Origin: Clostridium sp. MCC353
Lineage (GTDB): Bacteria > Bacillota > Clostridia > Lachnospirales > Lachnospiraceae
Length of the DNA stretch: 57,355 bases
Assembly (NCBI RefSeq): GCF_018785315.1
Contig: NZ_WQPN01000162.1
Coordinates: 1 to 57,355 of the forward strand
Reading direction: 5' to 3'
Below are positions 35,400 through 44,838 of the stretch, in pieces. Within the stretch, counting starts at the first letter, position 1; each line of letters begins with the position of its first letter. A model generated the notes under the pieces. The model saw nothing but the letters and a program-made list of their open reading frames with translations, was not told the DNA's origin and did no database searches. The position numbers and the translations under genes were made by a program.

Positions 35400-36381
35400 G
35401 ACAATCATTGACATTCCGGTGGAACATGAAAGGAATGTCTGCGGACAGTTTGATACCTACCTGAAGAAAATTGAGAGAACGCTGCATGTTACCATGATTG
35501 CCAGAGACGGCGCTCTCAAGATCATTGGCCCGGATCAGACCATACAAAAGGCAAAAAGCGTATTTAATAACCTGATAGAGCTTTCCAAGCGGGGAAATGT
35601 GATTACGGAACAGAATGTGGATTATGCCCTGTCCCTTTCCTTTTCGGAAAGCGACCATCAGATTTTGGAAATTGATAAGGATATTATCTGCCGGACCATT
35701 AACGGAAAGCCGGTGAAGCCCAAAACCATGGGGCAGAAACATTATGTGGATCTGATCCGCAAGAAGATGATCGTATTCGGAATCGGACCGGCCGGTACGG
35801 GAAAGACTTATCTGGCCATGGCGATGGCCATACAGGCGTTTAAAGACGGACAGGTGAACCGGATCATCTTAACCAGGCCCGCAATTGAGGCCGGGGAAAA
35901 GCTGGGATTTCTTCCGGGAGACCTGCAGAGCAAGATCGATCCTTATCTCAGACCCTTATATGATGCCCTGTACCAGATCATGGGGGCGGAAAGCTATCTC
36001 CATAATGCGGAAAAGGGGCTGATTGAAGTGGCGCCGCTGGCCTATATGAGAGGCCGTACCCTGGATAACGCCTATATCATTCTGGATGAGGCACAGAATA
36101 CCACGCCGGCCCAGATGAAGATGTTCTTAACAAGAATCGGTTTTGGCTCCAAGGTGATCATCACCGGTGACCAGACCCAGAAGGACCTTCCGTCCGGAGC
36201 GGCTTCCGGCCTGGATACGGCGCTCAAAGTGCTGCGCAAGATCGATGACATCGGCATCTGCAACCTGACCAGCAGCGATGTGGTGCGCCATCCACTGGTG
36301 CAGAAGATCGTCCAGGCATATGAAGATTACGAAAATAAAAGCAAAAGCGGTGAACGGATCAGGAGAAGCCGCAGCAAATAA
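35386..36381 (+). CDS. phoH: PhoH family ATPase
   Basis: A 331-residue PhoH-type protein: an N-terminal KH-like segment (about 1-100) followed by a RecA-like ATPase with Walker A GPAGTGKT (about 133-140), ILTRPAIEAGEKLGFLPGD and Walker B YIILDEAQNTTPAQ. PhoH proteins are linked to RNA metabolism and lie next to ybeY in most Firmicutes, as here (11-bp gap). Translation is probably coupled to yqfD because of the overlap. Confidence 0.95.
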   Translation: MSVIETIIDIPVEHERNVCGQFDTYLKKIERTLHVTMIARDGALKIIGPDQTIQKAKSVFNNLIELSKRGNVITEQNVDYALSLSFSESDHQILEIDKDIICRTINGKPVKPKTMGQKHYVDLIRKKMIVFGIGPAGTGKTYLAMAMAIQAFKDGQVNRIILTRPAIEAGEKLGFLPGDLQSKIDPYLRPLYDALYQIMGAESYLHNAEKGLIEVAPLAYMRGRTLDNAYIILDEAQNTTPAQMKMFLTRIGFGSKVIITGDQTQKDLPSGAASGLDTALKVLRKIDDIGICNLTSSDVVRHPLVQKIVQAYEDYENKSKSGERIRRSRSK

Positions 36382-36392
36382 AGGGTGGGCAT

Positions 36393-36890
36393 ATGACAAT
36401 TAATATAGAGTACGAAGCAGAGAAAAAACTGGAGCTCCCTTATGAGGAGATCATAGAACATGTGGTATTGGAATCCCTCGATTATGTGGAATGCCCTTAT
36501 GAGGCGGAGGTCAATGTCATACTGACGGATAACCGGGAGATTCAGGAAATAAACAAAGAGCACCGGGGAATCGACGCGCCTACGGATGTGTTGTCCTTTC
36601 CGCTGGTGGATTATGAGACCCCTGCCGATTTTGACCATGTGGAAGACTATGTGGAAGATTATTTTGACCCTGATACAGGAGAACTGCTGCTGGGAGATAT
36701 TGTGGTTTCCGTTGATAAGGTGGAAGAGCAGGCTGAAAAATATGGCCACTCGACCACAAGAGAGCTGGCTTTCCTGGTTGCCCACAGCATGCTTCATCTA
36801 TGCGGATATGACCACATGGATGAGGAGGAACGGCTGGAGATGGAAGCAAAGCAGCGGGAGATTCTGGAACGCAGGGGGTACGGCAGATGA
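36393..36890 (+). CDS. ybeY: Endoribonuclease YbeY
   Basis: A 165-residue metal-dependent endoribonuclease needed for 16S rRNA maturation and ribosome quality control. The zinc motif HxxxHxxxxxH is present as HSMLHLCGYDH (about 131-141), preceded by PTDVLSFPL. Length fits the family. Its last bases overlap the ATG of the DUF3048 gene (ATGA overlap). Confidence 0.96.
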   Translation: MTINIEYEAEKKLELPYEEIIEHVVLESLDYVECPYEAEVNVILTDNREIQEINKEHRGIDAPTDVLSFPLVDYETPADFDHVEDYVEDYFDPDTGELLLGDIVVSVDKVEEQAEKYGHSTTRELAFLVAHSMLHLCGYDHMDEEERLEMEAKQREILERRGYGR

Positions 36891-38029
36891 GAGATGGGAA
36901 TGTGCTGTCAGGCAGGGCCCTGCCTGTATTCTTATGTTTGACTGCGCTTTTGTCCGTCAGCGGCTGCCGGAAGAAATATTCTGAAGTTTCCATGACGGAA
37001 GTTTCCACAGAGACGGTACCGGAATCTTCCACAGAGATCGTGTTGGAATTTGAGACCGAGGCGCCGGAAACAGAACCGGAGACAGAGCCGGATGAAAGGA
37101 TTGAGGTGGACGGGAAGATAAAAAGCTATCTTACCGGCGAGATGGTGGATGTGGCCAAGGCGGACCGAAGGCCCATTGCCATCATGATGAGCAATGACAA
37201 AGCAGCCCTTCCCCAATACGGCATTAACCGGGCCGGCGTGGTGTATGAAGCGCCGGTGGAAGGCGAGATGAACCGTTATATGGCCATCATCGAGGATTAT
37301 GATGACTTGGACCGGATCGGTTCCGTGAGAAGCTGCAGAACCTATTATACATATTTTGCCAGGGAATTTGACGCGGTCTATGCGCATTTCGGGCAAAGTA
37401 CCTTTGCAAAACCATATTTGAAGAATGTGGACAATATTAACGGCATCGACGGCATCGGAGATACCGCTTTTTACCGTTCCAAAGATAAGGCCAGGCCCCA
37501 TAATGCCTACGCCAGCGCCTCAGGGCTTGAGAAAGCCATTGAGAAGCTGGGATACAGCCAGCAGTATGACGCGGATTATCAGGGGCATTATAAGTTCACG
37601 AAGAACGGCGAGGAAATTCATCTGGAGAACTCCCTGGATGCCTATAAAGTATATCCGGGTTATCCGATGAACAAACCGTGGTTCTCTTATAATGAGGAAG
37701 ACGGCCTGTATTACCGTTACCAGTATGGAGCTGCCCATAACGGCAGCGAAGGCCAGATCGCGGTTAAGAATATTATCTTCCAGTATTGCCCGACCGGCAG
37801 GTATGCTACCACCGAGTATCTCAATATCAATGTACATGCCAATGAGTACGGATATTATATTACCAATGGGAAGGCCATACCGGTTACCTGGAAAAAAGAC
37901 GGTGAATTCGGCGTCACCCACTATTACGATACAGAAGGAAATGAAATTGTGCTGAACCAGGGCAAGACCTGGGTCTGCATCATACAGACCAGCGCATTTT
38001 CTAAGACGGAGATTCATGGAAAAGAATAA
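36887..38029 (+). CDS. DUF3048 domain-containing lipoprotein (YerB-like)
   Basis: A 380-residue lipoprotein: signal peptide with lipobox SVSGC (Cys27), a short Glu/Thr-rich linker, then a DUF3048 N-terminal domain (RPIAIMMSNDKAALPQYG, GVVYEAPVEGEMNRYMAI, IGSVRSCRTYY) and a DUF3048 C-terminal domain. Some family members are thought to be cell-wall related. It overlaps ybeY by 4 nt and the flippase gene by 14 nt, so it is translationally coupled in this run. Confidence 0.9.
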   Translation: MRDGNVLSGRALPVFLCLTALLSVSGCRKKYSEVSMTEVSTETVPESSTEIVLEFETEAPETEPETEPDERIEVDGKIKSYLTGEMVDVAKADRRPIAIMMSNDKAALPQYGINRAGVVYEAPVEGEMNRYMAIIEDYDDLDRIGSVRSCRTYYTYFAREFDAVYAHFGQSTFAKPYLKNVDNINGIDGIGDTAFYRSKDKARPHNAYASASGLEKAIEKLGYSQQYDADYQGHYKFTKNGEEIHLENSLDAYKVYPGYPMNKPWFSYNEEDGLYYRYQYGAAHNGSEGQIAVKNIIFQYCPTGRYATTEYLNINVHANEYGYYITNGKAIPVTWKKDGEFGVTHYYDTEGNEIVLNQGKTWVCIIQTSAFSKTEIHGKE

Positions 38030-39677
38030 TCAGAAACGTACACGGAAAAAAGGATCGAACTTTGTTATCCAGGGAGCAATTCTTGCGGCGGCGGGGATTT
38101 TTGTCAGGCTGATCGGCATGTTTTACCGCATACCGTTAACCAACATAATCGGGGATAAAGGAAACGGATATTACAGTTCTGCTTTCAGCATCTATTCCAT
38201 CATGCTGATCGTTTCCTCCTACAGCCTGCCGGTTGCGGTATCCAAGATGGTCGCGGCCAGATTGGGGACAAGACAATATAAGAACTCCATAAGGATTTTA
38301 AAGGCATCCCTTTTTTATGCGACTATAGTCGGCGGGCTGGCGGCGGCGGCCCTTTGGTTTGGAGCTGATTTTTTTGCCAATGCGGTTAAAATGCCGTTCA
38401 GCTCTTATGCCATCAGGACCCTTGCGCCTACCATATGGATTATGGCCTATTTAGGGGTGCTGAGAGGGTATTTCCAGGGCCATGGCACCATGATTCCCAC
38501 CGCCATTTCCCAGATCTTTGAGCAGATCGTCAATGCGGTGGTCAGCATCATGGCGGCCAGTTATCTGTTCGCCCAGGGGCTTAAATCCAACGCGGTCTTT
38601 GATGAGACCCAGTTTTCCTATGCGTTCGGCGCGGCGGGAGGCACCATCGGTACAGGCGCCGGAGCGTTTATCGCCCTGTTGTTTGTGCTGTTCCTGCTCT
38701 TCACTTACCGTCCGGTTATGAAGCGCCAGGCCAGGAAGGACAAGACGGTCAAGCTGGAATCCTATGGAGAAATCTCCTATGTGCTGGGACTTACTGTTCT
38801 CCCCATTGTGATCAGCAGCGCGATTTATAACGTAGGCACGGTTGTGGACAACTATATATTCGGCAATGCCATGTCCTTTATGGGAAATGGAGAGCAGATT
38901 GCCACGGCCTGGGGCGTTTATATGGGGAAATACCACCTGCTTTTCAATATTCCGGTAGCCATTGCCAATTCCTTATCCTCTTCTTTGATTCCATCCCTTT
39001 CCAGAGCGGTTGCAGCGAGAGATAAGGCCCTTGTTAAGGACCGGGTCGCGATCGTGATCCGCTTTTCCATGATTGTTGCCATACCTTCTACGGTAGGCCT
39101 TACGATTCTGGCTGCCCCGATCTGTAATCTCTTGTTCCGTGGGGATAATACGGAATTAATCAAAATGACCATGACCGGCTCTTTGGCAGTCGTTTTCTTT
39201 TCCCTGTCTACAGTGACCAACGGCGTGCTTCAGGGAATAAACCGGATGAATGTGCCGATCCGCAATGCGCTGATCTCATTAATTGTCCATGTTGCCATGC
39301 TGGTGACTCTGATGTATGGGCTGAAGATGGGGATTTACAGTGTTGTGGGCACCAATATCGTGTTCGCCCTGATGATGTGCGTGTTAAACGCCAGATCGAT
39401 CAGGCGGTATTTGAGATACAGGCAGGAAGTCAGGAAAACATTTGTGCTGCCCACCATCTCAGCCGCCTTCATGGGAGCGGCGGCCTACGGTTCCTACCGG
39501 ATGATTTACCGTCTGTGTTCCAGCAACTTAATCAGCCTGTTGGCGGCAATTGTGATCGCGGTTTTGGTATACGGCGTATTGCTCATTAAAACCGGCTGTG
39601 TGGACGAGATGGAGCTCTATGGCATGCCGGGCGGAAGGAAACTGGTGAAAGCGGCCCACAAACTGCATTTATTATAA
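38016..39677 (+). CDS. Oligosaccharide flippase family protein (SpoVB/MurJ-like)
   Basis: A 553-residue polytopic membrane protein with about fourteen hydrophobic segments. The N-terminal segment GAILAAAGIFVRLIGMFYRI, followed by NIIGDKGNGYYSSAF, is typical of the SpoVB/YkvU branch of the MATE-like polysaccharide flippases. SpoVB-type proteins act in spore cortex synthesis, perhaps by flipping lipid II. Assignment to SpoVB rather than a vegetative MurJ paralogue is inferred from the sporulation neighbours. Confidence 0.88.
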   Translation: MEKNNQKRTRKKGSNFVIQGAILAAAGIFVRLIGMFYRIPLTNIIGDKGNGYYSSAFSIYSIMLIVSSYSLPVAVSKMVAARLGTRQYKNSIRILKASLFYATIVGGLAAAALWFGADFFANAVKMPFSSYAIRTLAPTIWIMAYLGVLRGYFQGHGTMIPTAISQIFEQIVNAVVSIMAASYLFAQGLKSNAVFDETQFSYAFGAAGGTIGTGAGAFIALLFVLFLLFTYRPVMKRQARKDKTVKLESYGEISYVLGLTVLPIVISSAIYNVGTVVDNYIFGNAMSFMGNGEQIATAWGVYMGKYHLLFNIPVAIANSLSSSLIPSLSRAVAARDKALVKDRVAIVIRFSMIVAIPSTVGLTILAAPICNLLFRGDNTELIKMTMTGSLAVVFFSLSTVTNGVLQGINRMNVPIRNALISLIVHVAMLVTLMYGLKMGIYSVVGTNIVFALMMCVLNARSIRRYLRYRQEVRKTFVLPTISAAFMGAAAYGSYRMIYRLCSSNLISLLAAIVIAVLVYGVLLIKTGCVDEMELYGMPGGRKLVKAAHKLHLL

Positions 39678-39731
39678 TCGGTTTAAAATAACAAAAAAGG
39701 CAGATACTATACTTAAAGGAGGAATACCTTT

Positions 39732-40130
39732 ATGAAAAAGTATGGTATCTGTTTATTTTTGCTTTTATTGACCAGTATTGTCTGCCTGTTTACCGGTTTT
39801 TTTATTACAAGAAACAGCGCGCGCCAGGAGGAGCCGATTCCCAACGTTACGATTGAAACGGAAACCGTGACGGAAGACCGTGTGGTTTTAAACCAGAAGC
39901 AGATCGAGCCGGTTGTCAGCGCTGAAGAAACAGCGCCGGCCAAACGCTATTATCTGGTTTCAGAAGACGGATTTCTTCTGGTGTTCTGTGAAGACAGGGC
40001 AACCGTATGCCTGTACACCCATATGCCTATCAGTGATTTTCCCCAGACGGAGCAGGATAAGCTGAGAGAGGGCATTTGGTTTGAAACCATGATCGAAGTG
40101 TTTAATTATCTGGAATCCTATACCAGTTGA
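39732..40130 (+). CDS. BofC C-terminal-like exported protein
   Basis: A 132-residue protein with an N-terminal hydrophobic segment (about 5-25), a short linker and a C-terminal domain: YYLVSEDGFLLVFCED, then ISDFPQTEQDKLREGI and a final helix ending LESYTS. This pattern (a beta hairpin plus LPxxDQxxLxxGI) resembles the C-terminal domain of BofC, the forespore intercompartmental checkpoint protein. The match is by eye. AAAGGAGG lies about 8 nt upstream of the ATG. Confidence 0.65.
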   Translation: MKKYGICLFLLLLTSIVCLFTGFFITRNSARQEEPIPNVTIETETVTEDRVVLNQKQIEPVVSAEETAPAKRYYLVSEDGFLLVFCEDRATVCLYTHMPISDFPQTEQDKLREGIWFETMIEVFNYLESYTS

Positions 40131-40160
40131 TTGATACCGGCTGATTTCTGCTTAAAATAC

Positions 40161-40189
40161 TTGAAAAGAACGGTTAAAATGGATACAAT
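40161..40189 (+). promoter_or_regulatory. Promoter of the flavoprotein pair
   Basis: TTGAAA (40161-40166) and TACAAT (40184-40189) with 17-bp spacing, upstream of the two FAD protein genes. Confidence 0.65.
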
Positions 40190-40257
40190 AATAGCTGACT
40201 GTGTTTTTACAACAGAGAAAGAGAACTGCCGCCAAAAGCGGTGGAAATGAGGTTGGA

Positions 40258-41484
40258 ATGAAGCGTACTGTAATGATTGCAGGCGGCGGAGCTTCTGGTC
40301 TGACGGCAGCCATCTGGGCGGCCAGAACCGGGGCAAAGGTGACTGTTCTGGAACATATGGACCGGGTGGGTAAGAAGATATTATCCACAGGAAATGGAAG
40401 ATGCAACCTGACAAATTTATATATGGAAAAGGAATGCTACCGCTGCGGGCAGCCGGAGTTTCCCATGGACGTGATCAGGGGATTTGACGTAAAGGCCACG
40501 CTGGATTTTTTTCGGGAGTTGGGAATCCTTCCTAAAGACCGGCAGGGGTATGTATATCCCAATTCGGATCAGGCGGCCTCGGTGCTGGATGTGCTGAGAT
40601 CGGAAAATGTTCACAGGAATGTGGAAATGATATGCGGCTGTGATGTGAAGAGAATAAAAAAAACCAGGGCTGGTTTTGAACTCATCACATCGGCGGGAAA
40701 TTACAAGCCGGACGCGGTTATCCTGGCGGCCGGTTCGAAAGCGGCTCCGTCAACCGGTTCCGATGGGAGCGGCTATGAACTGGCGGCAGGACTGGGACAC
40801 AGGATCATCAAGCCTCTTCCGGCCCTGGTGCAGCTTCGCTGTGAGGGGAAATTCTTTAAACAGCTAACAGGCGTCAGGACAGACGCCGAATTGTGCCTGC
40901 TGGCCGATGGAAAACCGTTGGCCCGGGACAGGGGGGAACTGCAGCTGACTGATTATGGGATTTCAGGTATTCCCACCTTCCAGATCAGCCGTTTTGCGTC
41001 TGTGGCGCTGGACCGGAAGAAAAAGGTCTCTGTGTCCATTGATTTTCTCCCGGACATGTCATTGGATGAGACATGGGAGTTTTTAAAGGCACGGATCAGA
41101 CGGATGCACTATAAAAGATGTGATGAGCTCTTAACCGGAGTGCTCAATAAAAAACTTGCGGCTGTGCTGCTTAAACAGGCCGGGATCAATGGGGATGGGG
41201 CTGTTTCTTCCATTTCCCCGGATCAGGTAAAATCACTGACCGGCCAGATCAAGAAATTCGTGGTAAAGGTATCTGCCGTTAATCCCTATGAAAATGCCCA
41301 GGTCTGCTGCGGCGGTGTGGATACGGCGGAAATAGTTTCCAGTACAATGGAATCAAAGCTTGTAAAAGGCCTTTATATTGCAGGAGAACTACTGGATGTG
41401 GATGGGATCTGCGGCGGATATAACCTGCAGTTTGCATGGTCCAGCGGCGCCCTGGCGGGTATCCATGCGGCAAAGGGCAATTGA
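40258..41484 (+). CDS. NAD(P)/FAD-dependent oxidoreductase, HI0933/YhiN family
   Basis: A 408-residue flavoprotein. GGGASGLTAAIWAARTGA is the FAD Rossmann motif; RVGKKILSTGNGRCNLTN is the HI0933-family signature; the C-terminal GICGGYNLQFAWSSGALAG closes the FAD site. The substrate is unknown for the family. The ATG at 40258 (MKRTVMIAGGG) is preferred over the upstream GTG at 40201 because the Rossmann strand should be near the N-terminus. A second flavoprotein follows after 27 bp. Confidence 0.9.
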   Translation: MKRTVMIAGGGASGLTAAIWAARTGAKVTVLEHMDRVGKKILSTGNGRCNLTNLYMEKECYRCGQPEFPMDVIRGFDVKATLDFFRELGILPKDRQGYVYPNSDQAASVLDVLRSENVHRNVEMICGCDVKRIKKTRAGFELITSAGNYKPDAVILAAGSKAAPSTGSDGSGYELAAGLGHRIIKPLPALVQLRCEGKFFKQLTGVRTDAELCLLADGKPLARDRGELQLTDYGISGIPTFQISRFASVALDRKKKVSVSIDFLPDMSLDETWEFLKARIRRMHYKRCDELLTGVLNKKLAAVLLKQAGINGDGAVSSISPDQVKSLTGQIKKFVVKVSAVNPYENAQVCCGGVDTAEIVSSTMESKLVKGLYIAGELLDVDGICGGYNLQFAWSSGALAGIHAAKGN

Positions 41485-41511
41485 GGGACAGAAAAAATGT
41501 GAGGTATAAGA

Positions 41512-43107
41512 ATGATACGTATCAATCAGTTAAAACTGCCGGTGGATCACGGAAAAGACCAGCTTCTTTATAAAGCGGCCAGGACCCTGAAACTTCCGGC
41601 TGATCAGATAAAAAGCATCCGGATCGTAAAACAGTCTGTGGATGCGAGAAAGAAACCGGATATTTATTACAGTTATGTGGTGGATGTGGAAACCGGGAAA
41701 GAGAGCGGGACGGTACATAAATTAAAGAACGCCAACGTTTCCCTGGTGCAGGAAAAGCCCTACCGTTTTCCCGGTCCGGGTGAAGAGAAACTGGATCATC
41801 CGCCTGTAATTGTGGGATTCGGGCCTGCAGGCCTGTTCTGCGGCCTGATGTTAGCCAGAGCCGGATACTGCCCTGTGGTGTTAGAGCGGGGGGAGGATGT
41901 GGATGCCAGGAATAAAAAGGTTTCCGAATTTTGGCTGACCGGCGTTCTGGACCCTCAGTCCAACGTGCAGTTTGGAGAAGGGGGAGCCGGGACATTTTCA
42001 GACGGAAAGCTGAACACCCTGGTCAAAGATCCTGTGAAGAGGAATCAGAAGGTGCTGGAGATTCTCGTGGAGTTCGGAGCGGACCCGGCTATTCTCTATC
42101 AGAACAAACCACATATCGGCACGGATGTGCTCAGCGGGATTGTTAAAAATATGAGAAATGAGATCATCCGTCTGGGCGGAACCGTAAATTTCCTCAGTTG
42201 TGTGACTGATTTTATGGTGGAGAACAACCGGCTGTCGGAAATTACGGTCAATGGCGTTACACGGATAAAAACCGATGCCCTGGTTCTGGCAATCGGACAC
42301 AGCGCCAGGGATACATTTGAAGTCCTTTATGGAAAACATGTGCCCATGGAGCAGAAATCTTTTGCTGTGGGGCTTAGAATCCAGCATCCACAGAGGATGA
42401 TCAATCTTTCCCAATATGGGACGGACAGGTACGATGAAATCCTGGGTGCGGCCAGTTATAAGCTGACAAAACAGACCTCGGGCGGAAGAGGGGTTTATTC
42501 CTTCTGCATGTGCCCGGGAGGCTATGTGGTGGATGCATCGTCAGAGCCCGGCCGTCTGGCAGTCAACGGAATGAGCAATCATGGGAGAGATGGTCAAAAT
42601 GCCAACAGCGCACTGATTGTGACGGTTACCCCTGAAGACTTTCCGGACCAGACCGCTTTAGCCGGCGTCAAATACCAGAGAATGTTGGAGGATTTAGCCT
42701 ATCAGTACGGAGAGGGTAAAATTCCGGTCCAGCTTTACGGAGATTTTAAAGCAGGAAAGGAAACCACCGGCTTTGGGGATGTGGAGCCTGAATTTAAAGG
42801 CCGTTTCCGTTTTGCTAATTTAAGGGACATGCTTCCGCCCTATCTTTCCCAGGCTTTGATCGAAGGAGTGGACGGCTTTGAATCCATGATCCGGGGATTT
42901 TCCAGGTATGACGCCATATTTGCGGGCATTGAAAGCCGGACTTCCTCACCTGTCCGGATCAGCAGGGATTCCGGGTTTGAAAGCGGCGTGAAAGGCATTT
43001 TCCCCTGCGGGGAAGGGGCTGGATATGCGGGCGGAATCACTTCTGCGGCCATGGACGGAATAAAAATAGCTGAGGAAATCAGAAGGCGCTACCGGCCGTT
43101 AAAGTAA
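41512..43107 (+). CDS. FAD-dependent dehydrogenase (uncharacterised flavoprotein family)
   Basis: A 531-residue protein. The N-terminal segment (about 1-95) resembles the small alpha/beta domain found before FAD-binding domains in this family. VIVGFGPAGLFCGLMLARAG is the dinucleotide motif, followed by VQFGEGGAGTFSDGKL, and PCGEGAGYAGGITSAAMDG near the end. Members occur widely in Clostridia but the reaction is unknown. It is co-directional with the HI0933-type gene and ends 2 bp before the proB promoter. Confidence 0.9.
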   Translation: MIRINQLKLPVDHGKDQLLYKAARTLKLPADQIKSIRIVKQSVDARKKPDIYYSYVVDVETGKESGTVHKLKNANVSLVQEKPYRFPGPGEEKLDHPPVIVGFGPAGLFCGLMLARAGYCPVVLERGEDVDARNKKVSEFWLTGVLDPQSNVQFGEGGAGTFSDGKLNTLVKDPVKRNQKVLEILVEFGADPAILYQNKPHIGTDVLSGIVKNMRNEIIRLGGTVNFLSCVTDFMVENNRLSEITVNGVTRIKTDALVLAIGHSARDTFEVLYGKHVPMEQKSFAVGLRIQHPQRMINLSQYGTDRYDEILGAASYKLTKQTSGGRGVYSFCMCPGGYVVDASSEPGRLAVNGMSNHGRDGQNANSALIVTVTPEDFPDQTALAGVKYQRMLEDLAYQYGEGKIPVQLYGDFKAGKETTGFGDVEPEFKGRFRFANLRDMLPPYLSQALIEGVDGFESMIRGFSRYDAIFAGIESRTSSPVRISRDSGFESGVKGIFPCGEGAGYAGGITSAAMDGIKIAEEIRRRYRPLK

Positions 43108-43108
43108 A

Positions 43109-43137
43109 TTGACGGATGGCAGAAAATGGTGTAAGAT
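43109..43137 (+). promoter_or_regulatory. Promoter of the proB-proA operon
   Basis: TTGACG (43109-43114) and TAAGAT (43132-43137) with 17-bp spacing, starting right after the preceding stop codon. Its position supports the proB start at 43194 rather than the ATG at 43116. Confidence 0.65.
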
Positions 43138-43193
43138 ATGACAAAACGAATGATAGAGCTGTGAAAAAGGGCACAGCGGAAACAGAGGAGAGT

Positions 43194-44057
43194 ATGTTGA
43201 CAGAAGACAGATTAAAACTGAGGGATAAAAAGAGAGTGGTAATTAAAATTGGTTCTTCTTCCCTCACCCATGCGGAAACGGGCGATATGAACCTTATGAA
43301 GATAGAAAAGCTGGTCCGGGTGATTTCTGACCTGAAGGGCCAGGGAAAAGAGGTGGTTTTAGTGTCATCCGGAGCGATTGCGGCCGGACGCCAGGCGCTG
43401 GGACACCATCAAAAGCCGACCAGCATTTCCCAGAAGCAGGCATTTGCGGCTGTCGGCCAGGCCAGGCTGATGATGGTGTATCAAAAGCTGTTTGCCGAAT
43501 ACAACCAGACAGCCGCCCAGATTCTGATGACAAAAGATACCATGGTCAATGACGCATCCCGGTATAATGCTCAGAATACATTTGATGAATTGCTGAAACT
43601 GGGGGCCATTCCGATCGTGAATGAAAATGATACGGTGTCCACCTCTGAGATCCCCCTTGTGGACAATTTCGGCGATAATGACCGGCTGTCAGCGATTGTG
43701 GCGGCCTTGATCGGAGCAGACCTTCTCATCCTGCTTTCTGACATTGACGGCCTTTATTCCGACGATCCGCACAAAAATCCCCATGCTGAATTCATCAGCA
43801 TGGTAAATGAGATCACCCCCCAGTTAATGTCCATGGGGAAATCTACATCAGGAAGCGACGTAGGAACGGGCGGTATGGCCGCTAAACTGGCAGCAGCCAG
43901 AATTGCTACGGACGGAGGTTCTGATATGGTGATCGCCAATGGGGATGATGTGGAAATCGTCTGCCAGATCATGGACGGACAGGATAAAGGAACTCTGTTC
44001 ATGGCCCACAATAATCTGGATTTCGACTTAATGCACTATATCAACAATGAATATTAG
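43194..44057 (+). CDS. proB: Glutamate 5-kinase
   Basis: ProB phosphorylates glutamate to gamma-glutamyl phosphate, the first proline step. The 287-residue protein has the amino-acid-kinase motifs VVIKIGSSSLTH, VSSGAIAAG, IPIVNENDTVS, FGDNDRLSA and the glycine-rich GTGGMAAKL. It lacks the C-terminal PUA domain of the Escherichia coli enzyme, as many Firmicutes forms do. The start at ATG 43194 follows AGAGGAG closely; TTG 43197 is an alternative. It is first in a four-gene operon that ends with proA. Confidence 0.95.
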   Translation: MLTEDRLKLRDKKRVVIKIGSSSLTHAETGDMNLMKIEKLVRVISDLKGQGKEVVLVSSGAIAAGRQALGHHQKPTSISQKQAFAAVGQARLMMVYQKLFAEYNQTAAQILMTKDTMVNDASRYNAQNTFDELLKLGAIPIVNENDTVSTSEIPLVDNFGDNDRLSAIVAALIGADLLILLSDIDGLYSDDPHKNPHAEFISMVNEITPQLMSMGKSTSGSDVGTGGMAAKLAAARIATDGGSDMVIANGDDVEIVCQIMDGQDKGTLFMAHNNLDFDLMHYINNEY

Positions 44058-44066
44058 GAGGTATCT

Positions 44067-44288
44067 ATGAAACAGGAGATGATAGACCGGATCAATACCC
44101 TATATCATAAATCGAAGTCGGTAGGACTGACTGAGGAAGAAAAAGCGGAGCAGGCTGCTTTGAGAAAAGAGTATATCGAAGCCATCCGCACGAATATGCG
44201 GGCCAATTTAAATAACATATCCATCCAGGAAAAGGACGGCAGCATAACGGATCTGGGTAAAAAATATGGAAATATCAAAGAGGTCTAA
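44067..44288 (+). CDS. DUF896 domain-containing protein (YnzC-like)
   Basis: A 73-residue protein, MKQEMIDRINTLYHKSKSVG, with EEEKAEQAALRKEYIEAIR and NNISIQEKDGSI, the DUF896/YnzC signature. In Bacillus a member is SOS-regulated; the function is unknown. AGGAGG lies 6 nt upstream. It overlaps the 5-FCL gene by 23 nt and sits between proB and proA, so co-regulation with proline synthesis is positional only. Confidence 0.9.
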   Translation: MKQEMIDRINTLYHKSKSVGLTEEEKAEQAALRKEYIEAIRTNMRANLNNISIQEKDGSITDLGKKYGNIKEV

Positions 44289-44814
44289 AGCGGAAATCCG
44301 CAGTTTTATCAGAGAAAAACGAAAAGGCATAAGTCCGGAGGAAGAAAAACTTCAAAACGATGGGATCTTTAAAAAGCTGTCGGTAAAAGAGGAACTTTTA
44401 ACGGCTTCCTGCGTTTATTGTTATATGGATATGAATCATGAAGCGGGAACGGGCCGGATTATGGAATTTCTACAGGAACGGGGAATAAAAACGGCGGTTC
44501 CAAGAGTGGAAGGGGATCAGATTCATTTTTACTTCGTCCGGTCACCGGAGGAGCTGGAAAAAGGATGTATGGGAATTATGGAACCGGGGCCTGATTGTGA
44601 ACCGGCCGCAGACATTCATGCTCCTGTCATTGTGCCGGGTGTTGCATTTGACAGGGAGAATAACCGGCTCGGCTATGGAGGCGGCTATTATGACCGTTTC
44701 TTCGAAAGGGAACCGGATCATTATAAAATTGGAATCTGTTTTGATTTTCAGATGTTTGACATCATTCCGGCTGAAGCTTTTGACCGGAAGATGGATGAAG
44801 TGGTGACTCCGTAA
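44266..44814 (+). CDS. 5-formyltetrahydrofolate cyclo-ligase
   Basis: A 182-residue enzyme that converts 5-formyl-THF to 5,10-methenyl-THF with ATP. KAEIRSFIREKRKGIS at the N-terminus binds phosphate, and GYGGGYYDRF near residue 145 with VPGVAFDRENNRLG is the family signature. It overlaps the preceding DUF896 gene, so translation is probably coupled. Folate recycling in a proline operon is positional; an upstream DUF896 neighbour is common in Lachnospiraceae. Confidence 0.93.
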   Translation: MEISKRSKAEIRSFIREKRKGISPEEEKLQNDGIFKKLSVKEELLTASCVYCYMDMNHEAGTGRIMEFLQERGIKTAVPRVEGDQIHFYFVRSPEELEKGCMGIMEPGPDCEPAADIHAPVIVPGVAFDRENNRLGYGGGYYDRFFEREPDHYKIGICFDFQMFDIIPAEAFDRKMDEVVTP

Positions 44815-44838
44815 CAATCCAAGAGAGGAGCAGAAATT

